Part shown: positions 45,982 to 55,996 of the stretch, piece by piece
Layout of the letters: each line of letters begins with the position of its first letter
How positions within the stretch are numbered: the first letter of the stretch is position 1
Assembly: GCF_001998885.1 (NCBI RefSeq)
Contig: NZ_CP019609.1
Location: 1,724,001 to 1,788,000 of the forward strand
Length of the DNA: 64,000 bases
From: Vagococcus penaei
GTDB taxonomy: Bacteria; Bacillota; Bacilli; Lactobacillales; Vagococcaceae
Direction of reading: 5' to 3'
Notes under the pieces: model-generated
What the model was told of the DNA's origin: nothing
Seen by the model: only the letters and a program-made list of their open reading frames with translations
Databases searched by the model: none
Translations under genes and position numbers: made by a program

Positions 45982-47253
45982 TTAATCGTTTAAATGGACT
46001 AAAGTATATTTTTTCTTACCCTTACGTACGATGATAAATCGTTCGTCAAATGAGTTAGTAACTGTTACTTCAAAATCTGTGTCTTGAATACGGTCACCAT
46101 TAATATAGATAGCACCATTGGTAATATCTTCACGTGCTTGACGTTTTGATGGCTCAATTTTAGTTTCAATCAACCAATCAACTAGATTCATTGGTTCTTT
46201 ACCTATTGTTGATGACGGCATATTTTTGAAACCTTCTTCAATTTGTTTAGCAGATAGTTGTTTTACATCACCAGAGAATAAAGCCGCAGTAATCGTTAAG
46301 GCATCATTCAAGGCTTCTTCTCCGTGAACAAAACGTGTCATTTCGCTAGCTAATGTCTTTTGAGCTTCGCGTTTATGAGGTTCTGTTTCAACTTTTTGTG
46401 CTAAAACGTTAATATCTTCTTGTGATAAAAAGGTAAAGAATTTTAAGTATTTAACAACATCACGATCATCTTGATTTAACCAGAATTGGTAAAATTCATA
46501 AGGTGAGGTTTTTTCAGGATCTAACCAAACAGCACCGCCAGCTGTCTTACCGAATTTTGTGCCGTCAGCTTTCAGCATTAAAGGAATAGTTAATCCAAAG
46601 GCCTTTGCTTCAGCACCTTCTTTTTTACGAATTAAATCTAAACCAGCTGTAATGTTACCCCATTGATCAGCGCCACCAATTTGTAAACGTACATCATGGT
46701 GTCTGAATAAATGTAAAAAGTCCATCGATTGTAGAATTTGATAAGTAAATTCTGTAAATGAAATTCCCGTTTCTAATCGACTTGAGACAATATCTTTGGC
46801 TAACATAGTATTAATATTAAAGTTTTTGCCGTAATCTCTTAAAAAATCTAATAAAGATAATTCTTTTGTCCAATCATAGTTATTTACTAATGATAATTCT
46901 TGTTCATTGGCTTCATCAAAAAAGAGTTTCTTCATTTGTTTCGTTAATTTATCTACATTATGTTGAACTTGTTCCATGGATTGTAATTGACGTTCTGATG
47001 TTCGGCCACTTGGGTCACCAATCGTTCCAGTTGCGCCACCAATTAAAATAAACGGATGATGCCCGAATTGTTGGAATCGTTTTAGCATCATAAAAGGAAT
47101 TAAGTGACCAATATGCATACTATCACCAGTTGGGTCAACTCCGCAATAAAGTGAAATTTTGTTGTTTGCTACATAGTCGCGTAAACCTGCTTCATCTGTT
47201 TGTTGATTAATTGCATCACGCCATAATAGTTCGTCAATAATATTTGTTGTCAT
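45982..47253 (-). CDS. tyrS: Tyrosyl-tRNA synthetase
   Basis: A 423-residue class I synthetase. HIGH motif at 47-50 (DSMHIGHLIPF), KFGKT in place of KMSKS near 232-236, VRLQIGGADQWGNI for tyrosine binding, and a C-terminal S4 RNA-binding domain (about 355-420). Length and motifs are complete. Expression is controlled by a T-box leader just upstream. Confidence 0.97.
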   Translation of the reverse strand: MTTNIIDELLWRDAINQQTDEAGLRDYVANNKISLYCGVDPTGDSMHIGHLIPFMMLKRFQQFGHHPFILIGGATGTIGDPSGRTSERQLQSMEQVQHNVDKLTKQMKKLFFDEANEQELSLVNNYDWTKELSLLDFLRDYGKNFNINTMLAKDIVSSRLETGISFTEFTYQILQSMDFLHLFRHHDVRLQIGGADQWGNITAGLDLIRKKEGAEAKAFGLTIPLMLKADGTKFGKTAGGAVWLDPEKTSPYEFYQFWLNQDDRDVVKYLKFFTFLSQEDINVLAQKVETEPHKREAQKTLASEMTRFVHGEEALNDALTITAALFSGDVKQLSAKQIEEGFKNMPSSTIGKEPMNLVDWLIETKIEPSKRQAREDITNGAIYINGDRIQDTDFEVTVTNSFDERFIIVRKGKKKYTLVHLND

Positions 47254-47520
47254 ATGTAATACGCTCCTTTATAAAAATATAATAAAAAAGTCCCAGTAGA
47301 TAAAAATCTACTGGGACGAATGTCAGTTATCCGTGGTACCACCCAAATTGTGTTATTGTGACATAACACCACTTATCAACCTGTTAACGAGCGGTCCCGT
47401 TTCTTAATTTAATAAAGTGTAATTCGTTCGCCGTGTTTGTGTTAGCTTTCAGCAAATACTAACTCTCTAAATAACAGTGACAGGAAACTACTAGGCTTCT
47501 TAAGAAATACTTATCTTAAC
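47254..47520 (-). promoter_or_regulatory. T-box riboswitch (tyrosine) upstream of tyrS
   Basis: Reading the minus strand: a stem I region, the T-box sequence TGGGTGGTACCACGG (47345-47331), then a terminator with 11-bp arms GTCCCAGTAGA/TCTACTGGGAC (47317-47290) and T run. UAC at 47421-47419, in a GAAUUAC context, is the plausible specifier for tyrosine. Uncharged tRNA-Tyr would stabilise the antiterminator. Confidence 0.92.
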
Positions 47521-47524
47521 TATT

Positions 47525-47553
47525 AACATAGACGATAACTAATAGAAAGTCAA
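47525..47553 (-). promoter_or_regulatory. Promoter of the tyrS T-box transcript
   Basis: On the minus strand TTGACT (47553-47548), 17-bp spacer and TATGTT (47530-47525). Confidence 0.6.
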
Positions 47554-47699
47554 CTATCTTTATCGGATTACGGAGAGGATTAATTACTTCTTCAAGTGGA
47601 TGACTATGGCATAAAAAGCGTTCCTAGTTGACAACTAGTCGTAAAAGCGTGAAAATCAAGGAGAAGACATTTTAATAGTGTAATAGGAGGAATGCAGCA

Positions 47700-48884
47700 A
47701 TGGAAAATTTTGATTTTCAAGCGTCAACCAATATTCTGTTTGGTAAAGGTCAAGTATCTCGTCTACCTGAAGTTTTAGCAACTTATGGTAAAAAGGTATT
47801 AATTACTTACGGTGGCGGTAGTATTAAGAAAAATGGTGTATATGATGATGTGATGAACGTTTTGGGCAAAGATTTTGAACTGTATGAGTTAAGTGGCGTT
47901 GAACCTAATCCTCGTTTGACAACAGTTGAAAAAGGTGTTGCACTTTGTCGTGAACATAACATTGATGTGATTCTATCACTTGGTGGCGGTTCGACAATTG
48001 ACTGCTCTAAAACAATCGCGGCAGGCACTTTTTATGAAGGCAATCCTTGGGATTTAATGGGGAATGGTCAATTAGTGGAAAAGGCTTTACCGATTGTGAC
48101 TATCTTAACTTTAGCTGCTACTGGATCTGAGATGAATGGCGGAGCTGTAATTACCAATATGGCAACAAAAGAAAAATTGAGTTTTGGTAGCCGTTTAGTT
48201 GTGCCGAAAGTATCAATTTTAGATCCGACCTATACATTCTCTGTTCCATCTTATCAAACACTTGCTGGGTCATCCGATATTCTTAGCCATTTATTTGAAA
48301 ATTATTTTAATCAAACACCAAATACAATGGTTCAAGATGGAATCGCAGAAGGATTGATGCGTGCGGTATATCACTATACGCCAATTGCTTTAGAAAATCC
48401 ACACGATTATGACGCACGTGCAAACTTAATGTGGGCAAGTTCTTTAGCTCTAAATGGCCTAACTGGTAGTGGTAAAAAAGGCGCATGGTCTTGTCACGCG
48501 ATTGAACATGAATTGAGTGCTTACTATGATATTACTCATGGTATTGGTTTAGCAATTGTGACGCCAAGATGGATGATGCACGTATTAAATGAGGAAACAG
48601 CGCCACGTTTTGCTGCATTTGGTCACCGCCTATTTGATTTACCACTTAACAGTGAATCACCGATGGAAACCGCAAAACAAGCTATTCAAAAAGTCTATGA
48701 GACATCTAAAGCTTGGGGTGTTCCAATGACTCTAGGGGAAGTTGGTATTGATGACTCATTATTAGAAGAAATGGCAACTCAAGCAGTTAAGCATAGTGCC
48801 ATTAGTACTGATGGTTATGTGCCATTATCAGTGGAAGATGTTGTATCAATCTATAAACAATCATTAACTGAAATGACTTTTTAA
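47700..48884 (+). CDS. Iron-containing alcohol dehydrogenase (YqhD/butanol dehydrogenase type)
   Basis: A 394-residue group III alcohol dehydrogenase. Metal ligands are Asp193 and His197 (SSDILSHLFE), His266 (CHAIEH) and His280 (ITHG). GGGS at 38-41 (TYGGGS) and LGGGST at 94-99 bind the cofactor; the first is typical of NADPH-using YqhD-like enzymes. It reduces aldehydes to alcohols. AGGAGG lies before the start; a TTGACA at about 47631 may be its -35 box. Monocistronic. Confidence 0.92.
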   Translation: MENFDFQASTNILFGKGQVSRLPEVLATYGKKVLITYGGGSIKKNGVYDDVMNVLGKDFELYELSGVEPNPRLTTVEKGVALCREHNIDVILSLGGGSTIDCSKTIAAGTFYEGNPWDLMGNGQLVEKALPIVTILTLAATGSEMNGGAVITNMATKEKLSFGSRLVVPKVSILDPTYTFSVPSYQTLAGSSDILSHLFENYFNQTPNTMVQDGIAEGLMRAVYHYTPIALENPHDYDARANLMWASSLALNGLTGSGKKGAWSCHAIEHELSAYYDITHGIGLAIVTPRWMMHVLNEETAPRFAAFGHRLFDLPLNSESPMETAKQAIQKVYETSKAWGVPMTLGEVGIDDSLLEEMATQAVKHSAISTDGYVPLSVEDVVSIYKQSLTEMTF

Positions 48885-48913
48885 TAAGACATTACCTAAA
48901 TTAATTCCATCAG

Positions 48914-48956
48914 AAACAGCCTTGACCTATTGATATGGTGAAGGCTGTTTGTTTAT
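48914..48956 (+). terminator. Terminator after the alcohol dehydrogenase gene
   Basis: A 10-bp stem AAACAGCCTT/AAGGCTGTTT (48914-48923 with 48941-48950) followed by T-rich sequence. Confidence 0.75.
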
Positions 48957-49039
48957 TTATATTCAAAATTTCACAAACAACTTATGGTCCAATAGTAATG
49001 TTTTCAAGTTTATTAAAAGATAATCTATATTTGAGTAAC

Positions 49040-49813
49040 TTACTCAATATTATCATTAATATTTGCATAAATAGATTTAATTTGATGTGCTTGAAAATAA
49101 TTCTGATAATCTATATTGAATAGTTTATCTGAAATGATAACATCTAAAATATCTAAATCAGCGTAAGTAAGTAACGTTGAACGATCAAATTTACTTTTAT
49201 CTGCTAGTAAGTAAATGCTATTAGCCTTATTTAAAATCGTTTTTTTTATATCGTATTCAATGACATCTGAATTCATAATACCATTTTGAATTGATACAGC
49301 AGTAGCTGCCATAAACGCTTTATCTACATTATAACGAGTCGATAAGTCATTAACATCTGCCCCAACAAAAGACCGAGTATCTTTACGATAAATATGACCT
49401 ATAAGGAAGACAGATACGTTTTTTTTCGTTTCGGAAGTAAGAATAACATCTAAACTATTTGTGATAACAGAGACTTGAACATCGTCTGGTAGATAATCAA
49501 GAATGTATTTTGTGGTTGTACCAGAATCAATATAAATTAAATCATGTGGTTTAATTAAACTAGCTGCTTCTTTAGCAATAGCTTGTTTCGCTCGTTTGTT
49601 TTCAATGTTTCGATTTTGAAAGGATACAAGTGGATTTTTTTTCACGCTAATTCCACCGTATACTTTTTGAAAACGTGCATCCTCGATTATTTGATTAATG
49701 TCACGGCGTACGGTATTCATCGAGACATTAAAATGACGTTCAAGTTCTTTTAGTGAGACGAAATGTCTGTCAAGGATGTAGTGCTTCATTAGTTGTGATC
49801 TTTTTTCTTTCAT
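49040..49813 (-). CDS. iolR: DeoR-family repressor of the iol operon
   Basis: A 257-residue DeoR-family regulator: N-terminal helix-turn-helix (18-55, FVSLKELERHFNVSMNTVRRDINQI) and a DeoR sugar-phosphate sensor domain (about 75-235, YIDSGTTTKYILDYLP). It diverges from iolA across 235 bases, the usual position for iolR. Family knowledge makes a phosphorylated inositol intermediate the likely inducer. Confidence 0.88.
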   Translation of the reverse strand: MKEKRSQLMKHYILDRHFVSLKELERHFNVSMNTVRRDINQIIEDARFQKVYGGISVKKNPLVSFQNRNIENKRAKQAIAKEAASLIKPHDLIYIDSGTTTKYILDYLPDDVQVSVITNSLDVILTSETKKNVSVFLIGHIYRKDTRSFVGADVNDLSTRYNVDKAFMAATAVSIQNGIMNSDVIEYDIKKTILNKANSIYLLADKSKFDRSTLLTYADLDILDVIISDKLFNIDYQNYFQAHQIKSIYANINDNIE

Positions 49814-49944
49814 AATAATAGCCTCTTTTTACAATTTTTAGTAGTTTTCTTTTTAATGTCATCATGAGTTTATCAAAAAATGATTAACTTGTCATTAGTA
49901 TTAAAAATTTTTTTGTTTTTTTTGCTTATTTTGATAAAGTTTTG

Positions 49945-49973
49945 TTGACAGTTGCTCGTAGCTGATGTATATT
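49945..49973 (+). promoter_or_regulatory. iol operon promoter
   Basis: TTGACA (49945-49950), 17-bp spacer, TATATT (49968-49973): near-perfect sigma-A elements. Confidence 0.8.
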
Positions 49974-49983
49974 TATTGTGAAG

Positions 49984-50033
49984 TTAACCAAAAAAAGAAA
50001 ACTTAAGCAAGGATATAATCATATCTTGGTTAA
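49984..50033. promoter_or_regulatory. Inverted TTAACCAA/TTGGTTAA sites in the iolA leader
   Basis: TTAACCAA (49984-49991) and TTGGTTAA (50026-50033) lie just downstream of the promoter, 34 bases apart. They are candidate IolR half-sites or the arms of a leader stem-loop. Confidence 0.4.
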
Positions 50034-50048
50034 GTAGAGGAGGCAATT

Positions 50049-51512
50049 ATGTCAAGTAATGTAAGACAGTTAAGAAATTATATCAACGGCGAGTGGGTTG
50101 AAAGTACAACAACCAATTATGAAGTGGTTGTTAATCCAGCAACAAAGGAACCAATTTGTGAAGTTCCATTGTCAACACGAGCAGATTTAGATTTAGCTGC
50201 CGAGACAGCGCATGAAGCCTTTTTATCTTGGAAAGAAGTGGCAGTTCCACGACGTTCAAGAATTTTATATAAATTCCATCAATTATTATTAGAAAACAAA
50301 GATGAGTTAGCAAAATTAGTTACTATTGAAAATGGAAAGGCTTTATCTGAGTCATATGGTGAAGTACAACGTGGGATTGAGAACGTTGAATTTGCAGCAG
50401 GAGCACCAACACTAATGATGGGTGATAATTTATCTTCGATTGCGACAGATGTAGAAGCAGCCGTTTATAAATATCCAGTTGGTGTTGTTGGCGGAATCAC
50501 ACCATTTAACTTCCCAATGATGGTTCCTTTCTGGATGTTCCCAATGGCTATTGCAACAGGGAATACAGTTGTGATGAAGCCATCAGAAAAAACACCAATG
50601 TTAATGGAAAAAATTGTTGAGTTATTAACAGAAGCTGGCTTACCTAAAGGTGTTTTCAACATCGTTTATGGAGCACATGATGTTGTGAACGGAATTTTAG
50701 AGCATCCACATATTAAAGCTATTTCATTCGTTGGTTCAAAACCAGTTGGTGAATATGTTTATAAAGAAGGTTCAAAAAATTTAAAACGTGTTCAAGCATT
50801 AACAGGTGCTAAAAACCATACGATTGTTTTAAATGATGCAAACTTAGATGATAGTTTACCTGCCATTATTGGTGCAGCATTTGGTTCAGCTGGTGAGCGT
50901 TGTATGGCTGCCGCAGTTGTGACTGTTGAAGAAGGTATTTATGATGAATTCATGACACGTTTAATCGCTGAAACAAAAAATATCAAGATAGGTAATGGCT
51001 TAGAAGATGGCGTCTTCTTAGGACCAGTTATTCGTGAAGAAAACTTAACTAGAACATTATCATATATCGAAAAAGGGATTGAAGCCGGAGCAGATTTAAT
51101 TTGTGATGGACGCGATGTTGTAACAGAAGATGGTTATTTTGTTGGACCAACTATTTTTGGTAATGTGACAACTGACATGGATATTTGGAAAGATGAGTTA
51201 TTTGCTCCAGTATTGTCTGTTATGAAAATCAGTGGCTTAAAAGAAGGAATTGAGATTGCTAATAAATCAGAATTTGCTAATGGCGCATGTCTATTCACTA
51301 ACAATGCTTCAGCTATTCGTTATTTCAGAGAAAACATTGATGCTGGTATGTTAGGAATTAACTTAGGTGTTCCAGCTCCAATGGCAATGTTCCCATTCTC
51401 TGGTTGGAAATCATCATTCTTTGGAACATTACCTGCTAATGGTAAAGCTGGTGTAGAATTCTACACACACAATAAAGTTGTTACAGCAAGATATTCAAGA
51501 GATGATATCTAA
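50049..51512 (+). CDS. iolA: Methylmalonate-semialdehyde dehydrogenase
   Basis: A 487-residue CoA-acylating aldehyde dehydrogenase. It converts malonate semialdehyde to acetyl-CoA in inositol breakdown. The catalytic cysteine is Cys285 in [11 protein letters not shown], a context characteristic of the MMSDH group; [15 protein letters not shown] is another group signature. GAGGAGG precedes ATG 50049. First gene of the operon. Confidence 0.95.
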   Translation: MSSNVRQLRNYINGEWVESTTTNYEVVVNPATKEPICEVPLSTRADLDLAAETAHEAFLSWKEVAVPRRSRILYKFHQLLLENKDELAKLVTIENGKALSESYGEVQRGIENVEFAAGAPTLMMGDNLSSIATDVEAAVYKYPVGVVGGITPFNFPMMVPFWMFPMAIATGNTVVMKPSEKTPMLMEKIVELLTEAGLPKGVFNIVYGAHDVVNGILEHPHIKAISFVGSKPVGEYVYKEGSKNLKRVQALTGAKNHTIVLNDANLDDSLPAIIGAAFGSAGERCMAAAVVTVEEGIYDEFMTRLIAETKNIKIGNGLEDGVFLGPVIREENLTRTLSYIEKGIEAGADLICDGRDVVTEDGYFVGPTIFGNVTTDMDIWKDELFAPVLSVMKISGLKEGIEIANKSEFANGACLFTNNASAIRYFRENIDAGMLGINLGVPAPMAMFPFSGWKSSFFGTLPANGKAGVEFYTHNKVVTARYSRDDI

Positions 51513-51552
51513 TTCAGTAGTCCTTAGATAGTAAAGGAAGGAGGTTTTCTTT

Positions 51553-52371
51553 TTGGCTGAGTTAAAAAGAAAACAATACAACAAAGAGTTATCAAAAAAT
51601 GTCTTCGAGAATCAATTAGTCACACGTGAAAATAGTGGATTATCTTATATCGAATTACGCTTGTTGACCATTGAGTCTGGTGGAGTTTATGAAGAGAGTC
51701 TAACCGATTTAGAAGTTTGTGCGGTTGTTTTAACAGGTAAAGCTACTATTACTGAAGGTCAACATTGCTTTAATAATATTGGGACACGCGATGACGTATT
51801 TGAAAAAATTCCAACGGATAGTGTGTATGTCTCAGCGGGTAAAACTTATCAAGTAACGACTGAAACAGAAGCTCGTATATTATTATGTTATGCCCCAAGT
51901 ACACTTGATTTACCGACACAATTAATCGCAGCAGCTGATAATACTGTTGAAAAACGTGGCATCTATCAAAACAAACGAATGGTTCATAACATTATGGATG
52001 ATCAATCGACTGTTTCAGACAAATTAATTGTTGTTGAAGTCTTTACTGATAGTGGTAACTGGTCAAGTTATCCACCGCATAAGCATGATCAAGATAATTT
52101 GCCAGTAGAGTCATTTTTAGAAGAAACTTACTATCATGAAATGAACCCACGTCAAGGCTTTGTTTTCCAACGTGTGTATACGGATGACCGTTCACTAGAT
52201 GAGACAATGGCAGTAGAAAATGGCGATGTCGTTATTGTGCCAAAAGGTTATCATCCGGTATCTGTACCAGATGGTTATGATGGTTATTACTTAAATATTA
52301 TGGCAGGGCCGACTAAAAAATGGAAATTCCATAATGACCCTGACCATGAATGGATTTTATCACGAACATAA
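51553..52371 (+). CDS. iolB: 5-deoxyglucuronate isomerase
   Basis: A 272-residue bicupin protein. SSYPPHKHD (about 175-183) and EETYYHEMNPRQGFVFQRVY supply the metal-binding His/Glu set of IolB; VPKGYHPVSVPDGYDGYYLN is a C-terminal signature. It isomerises 5-deoxyglucuronate to 5-dehydro-2-deoxygluconate. The start is TTG 51553: AAGGAGG lies 8 bases upstream and no ATG in frame gives the conserved N-terminus. Confidence 0.93.
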   Translation: MAELKRKQYNKELSKNVFENQLVTRENSGLSYIELRLLTIESGGVYEESLTDLEVCAVVLTGKATITEGQHCFNNIGTRDDVFEKIPTDSVYVSAGKTYQVTTETEARILLCYAPSTLDLPTQLIAAADNTVEKRGIYQNKRMVHNIMDDQSTVSDKLIVVEVFTDSGNWSSYPPHKHDQDNLPVESFLEETYYHEMNPRQGFVFQRVYTDDRSLDETMAVENGDVVIVPKGYHPVSVPDGYDGYYLNIMAGPTKKWKFHNDPDHEWILSRT

Positions 52372-52396
52372 TCGATAAATTTAGGAGAGAAGAGAC

Positions 52397-53362
52397 ATGA
52401 CAGAGAAGAGATTCGATTTAATCGCTGTTGGTCGTGCTTGCATTGATTTAAATGCAGTCGAATATAATCGTCCAATGGAAGAAACATTAACTTTTAGTAA
52501 ATATGTTGGAGGTTCACCAGCCAATATTGCCATTGGAGCAGCAAAATTAGGTTTAAATTGTGGATTTATTGGCAAGGTTCCAGACGACCAACACGGACGT
52601 TTTATTACAACATACATGGCTGATGCTGGTATTGATACAAGCGAAATGATTATCGACCAAGATGGTCATAAAGCAGGTTTAGCTTTTACAGAAATTTTAA
52701 GTCCAGATGAGTGTTCGATTTTAATGTACCGCGATGACGTAGCAGATTTGTATTTAGAGCCAACTGAAATCAATGAAGATTATATCAAATCATCTAACAT
52801 GTTAGTGGTTTCTGGTACAGGACTAGCAAAAAGTCCATCACGTGAAGCAGTGTTAAAAGCTGTATCAATCGCACGTAAACATAATGTACAAATTGTTTTT
52901 GAATTAGATTATCGTCCATACACTTGGCAAAATCCAGAAGAGACAGCTATTTATTATTCATTAGTAGCTGAGCAATCAGATATTGTTATTGGTACACGAG
53001 ATGAATATAACATGATGGAAAATACGACAGAGGGCAAAAATGATGCTACAGTTGCTTATTTATTTGACCATCAACCATCACTAGTTGTGATTAAACATGG
53101 TGTTCAAGGATCGTATGCTTATACAAAAGATGGTCAAGAGTACCGTGCACACGCATATAAAACAAATGTCCTAAAAACATTTGGTGCTGGTGATTCTTAC
53201 GCGGCTGCGTTCTTATACGCATTAAGCCAAAATAAAGGAATCGAAACGGCTCTAAAATATGGTAGTGCGTCAGCTGCAATCGTTGTTAGTAAGCACAGCT
53301 CATCAGAAGCAATGCCTACAGTAGAAGCCATTGAAGAGTTAATGACTGCTCAAGCAAAATAA
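52397..53362 (+). CDS. iolC: 5-dehydro-2-deoxygluconokinase
   Basis: A 321-residue PfkB-family sugar kinase. VGRACIDLNAVEYNRPMEE and YVGGSPANIAIGAAKLG at the N-terminus are IolC-type; the anion hole and catalytic Asp are in FGAGDSYAAAF (about 258-268). It phosphorylates 5-dehydro-2-deoxygluconate. The product needs an IolJ aldolase, which is not encoded here. Confidence 0.94.
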   Translation: MTEKRFDLIAVGRACIDLNAVEYNRPMEETLTFSKYVGGSPANIAIGAAKLGLNCGFIGKVPDDQHGRFITTYMADAGIDTSEMIIDQDGHKAGLAFTEILSPDECSILMYRDDVADLYLEPTEINEDYIKSSNMLVVSGTGLAKSPSREAVLKAVSIARKHNVQIVFELDYRPYTWQNPEETAIYYSLVAEQSDIVIGTRDEYNMMENTTEGKNDATVAYLFDHQPSLVVIKHGVQGSYAYTKDGQEYRAHAYKTNVLKTFGAGDSYAAAFLYALSQNKGIETALKYGSASAAIVVSKHSSSEAMPTVEAIEELMTAQAK

Positions 53363-53377
53363 TCGTCAGATTTAAGC

Positions 53378-53426
53378 TAGTTAGACTAATTTCTATTAAT
53401 CTTCACCAAAGGAATTAGTCTAACTA
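53378..53426 (+). other. Stem-loop between iolC and iolE
   Basis: A 14-bp stem (53378-53391 with 53413-53426) with a 21-base loop. It is followed by A rather than T on the plus strand, so it is more likely an mRNA-stabilising or processing element than a terminator. Confidence 0.5.
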
Positions 53427-53470
53427 ATAAAAAAATCAAAATGTAACCGCTATTAATAGGAGGAATAACA

Positions 53471-54355
53471 ATGACAATCAATTTAGCAATTGCACCAATC
53501 GTATGGACCAACGATGATATGCCTGAACTTGGAGGAGAAAATACCTTTGAGCAATGTATTAGTGAAATGGCTTTAGCTGGCTTTACTGGAACCGAAATTG
53601 GCAATAAATATCCTCGTGATCCTGAAGTTTTAGCTTCTTATTTAGACCCAAGAGGATTATCAGTTGCGAGCGCTTGGTTTAGTGCATTCTTAACAACAAA
53701 ACCATTTGCAGAAACAGAAGTTGAGTTTATCAAACATCGTGATTTTCTACATGCAATGGGAGCGAAAGTAATCGTCGTGTCAGAACAGGGTCATAGCGTT
53801 CAAGGACAAATGAATACACCGGTCTTTGATGAAAAACCAGTCTTTACAGATGCTGAATGGGATTTATTAACAAGTGGCTTAGAAAAACTTGGTGAGTTAG
53901 CTGCTGAAAAAGATATGAAGATTGTTTACCACCACCATATGGGAACAGGCGTACAAACAACGGATGAAATTAATCGTTTAATGGATAATACTGACCCAGA
54001 AAAAGTATCATTATTATTTGATACAGGACATTTAGTTTTCTCTGGAGAAAATCCATTAGATATCTATGAAACTCATAAAGATCGTATTTTCCATATTCAT
54101 TTTAAAGATATTCGTCCTGAAAAAATGGCACAAGTTAAAGAAGAAAAAATGAGTTTCTTAACTGGGGTTAAAGAAGGTGTCTTTACTGTACCTGGCGATG
54201 GTATGATTGATTTCACACCAATTTGGGAAGCTATCAAAGCAAGCGGTTATAGTGGCTGGATTGTCGTTGAAGCAGAGCAAGATCCAGCTAAAGCAAATCC
54301 ATTTCTTTATGCGAAAAAGGCACGTGAATACATTAAGAGCGTCACGGCTATTTAA
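53471..54355 (+). CDS. iolE: Myo-inosose-2 dehydratase
   Basis: A 294-residue TIM-barrel of the xylose-isomerase-like family. APIVWTNDDMPELGG near the N-terminus is IolE-specific; YHHHMGTG, LLFDTGHLVF and IHFKDIRPE contain the metal-binding residues. It dehydrates scyllo-inosose. AGGAGG precedes ATG 53471. Confidence 0.94.
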   Translation: MTINLAIAPIVWTNDDMPELGGENTFEQCISEMALAGFTGTEIGNKYPRDPEVLASYLDPRGLSVASAWFSAFLTTKPFAETEVEFIKHRDFLHAMGAKVIVVSEQGHSVQGQMNTPVFDEKPVFTDAEWDLLTSGLEKLGELAAEKDMKIVYHHHMGTGVQTTDEINRLMDNTDPEKVSLLFDTGHLVFSGENPLDIYETHKDRIFHIHFKDIRPEKMAQVKEEKMSFLTGVKEGVFTVPGDGMIDFTPIWEAIKASGYSGWIVVEAEQDPAKANPFLYAKKAREYIKSVTAI

Positions 54356-54373
54356 AGGGGAGATAGACAAACG

Positions 54374-55969
54374 ATGAATGCATTTACTCTAATTAGTTTT
54401 TTAGCAATAGTAATAGTAATTTGGCTCTTCGCTTTTAAAAAATCGCGTAGCGTATCGGTAAACGATGCTGAAGGTTTCTTTATGGGTGGTCGTAGTTTAA
54501 CTGCGTTACCGATTGCTGGTTCGATTATCATGACTAACTTATCAACTGAGCAATTAGTTGGTCAAAATGGTCAGAGTTATATGGCTGGTATGCAAGTAAT
54601 GGCTTGGGAAGTAACATCAGCTATCGCGATTGTTATGCTAGCGCTAGTTTTCTTACCAAAGTACTTTAAATACGGTATCAACACCGTATCGGATTTTATT
54701 GAAATTCGCTATGATGCGACGTTAAAAAGACTTATTTCAGCATTATTTATTATTACTTATATGACATCATTTTTACCAGTTGTTCTTTATTCTGGCGCTT
54801 TAGTATTTAATAAGATTTTCAAATTAGATCAATTATTAGGTGTTCGTGATATCACAGCTATTGTTATTATTTCTCTTTGTATAGGTGTTATTGGTATTTT
54901 ATATCTATTAATTGGTGGTATGCGTTTAGGTGCTTATAGTGATACTGTCTATGGTTTTGGCTTACTTATTTGTGGACTATTAATTCCAACATTGGGTGTT
55001 TTAAAATTAGGTGACGGTAGCTTTGTTGGTGGAATTGACCATATTATTGACAACACACCATGGTTATTAAATTCAGTTGGTGCGGTTGATTCAGCAGTTG
55101 TTCCTTGGCCAACACTATTTACGGGTATGATGTTTAATAACTTATACTTCTGGTGTACAAACCAGATGATCGTTCAAAAAGCTTTATCAGGTAAAAACTT
55201 AAAAGAAGCTCAAAAAGGTGTTTTCATTGTTGGATTCTTTAAAATTTTCGGTGCGCTATTCTTAGTCTTCCCAGGTATTGTGTCACGTAATTTATTTGGT
55301 GATCAATTATTAGGTAACTCAGATAATGCGTATCCAATGTTAGTAACTGAAGTCTTTCCACAAGTCTTATATGGTGTCTTTGCCGCAGTAATTTTTGGAG
55401 CAATTTTATCATCATTTGCGGGAGCTTTAAACTCGACATCAACTCTGTTTTCATTAGATTTCTATAAAGCAAAAATTAATAAAAATGCAACAGATGCACA
55501 AATCACTCGTTTTGGTAAATTAACAACAATTTCAGTTGGAATTTTCGCAGTTATTGTTGCACCATTTATTTCTTTAGCACCAGCTGGTTTATATCAGTTT
55601 GTACAAGAGTTTAATGGGTTGTATAATATGCCATTATTAGTAATTATTTTACTAGCATTCTACTCTAAAAAAGCGACAGCATTTGCAGCGAAAACAACTA
55701 TTGCAATGCACGTTGTGTTGTATGCTTTATCAAAAGTATTCTTAAAAGATGTTCACTTCTTGTATGTTCTAAGTGTCTTGTTCTTCTTAGATTTAATCGT
55801 GATGTTCCTTGTGTCTAAAATGAAGCCTGACGGTGTCTTTGAATTAACTGTTTTCAATACAAAAGTGGATATTACTCAATGGAAATATGGTAAATTAGTT
55901 GGTATTGTAACAGTAGTTGTTGTTATTGTGACATATACTTTATTCTCACCAATTGGTTTAGCAAGATAA
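54374..55969 (+). CDS. Sodium:solute symporter (SSS family), probable inositol transporter
   Basis: A 531-residue transporter with about 13-14 hydrophobic helices. GFFMGGRSLTALPIAGSIIMTNLSTEQLVGQNG, with the sodium-site region, and FIEIRYD are SGLT-type features. Its place inside the iol operon, between iolE and iolG, makes myo-inositol (or an inosose) the likely substrate. This role is inferred from context. It differs from the IolT (major facilitator) transporter of Bacillus. Confidence 0.85.
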   Translation: MNAFTLISFLAIVIVIWLFAFKKSRSVSVNDAEGFFMGGRSLTALPIAGSIIMTNLSTEQLVGQNGQSYMAGMQVMAWEVTSAIAIVMLALVFLPKYFKYGINTVSDFIEIRYDATLKRLISALFIITYMTSFLPVVLYSGALVFNKIFKLDQLLGVRDITAIVIISLCIGVIGILYLLIGGMRLGAYSDTVYGFGLLICGLLIPTLGVLKLGDGSFVGGIDHIIDNTPWLLNSVGAVDSAVVPWPTLFTGMMFNNLYFWCTNQMIVQKALSGKNLKEAQKGVFIVGFFKIFGALFLVFPGIVSRNLFGDQLLGNSDNAYPMLVTEVFPQVLYGVFAAVIFGAILSSFAGALNSTSTLFSLDFYKAKINKNATDAQITRFGKLTTISVGIFAVIVAPFISLAPAGLYQFVQEFNGLYNMPLLVIILLAFYSKKATAFAAKTTIAMHVVLYALSKVFLKDVHFLYVLSVLFFLDLIVMFLVSKMKPDGVFELTVFNTKVDITQWKYGKLVGIVTVVVVIVTYTLFSPIGLAR

Positions 55970-55996
55970 TAAAAGCAAAATAGGAGATGACTTAAC

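Noticed and set aside
53378-53426. Terminator between iolC and iolE
   Set aside because: The stem is followed by A rather than T on the coding strand, so I list it only as a stem-loop.
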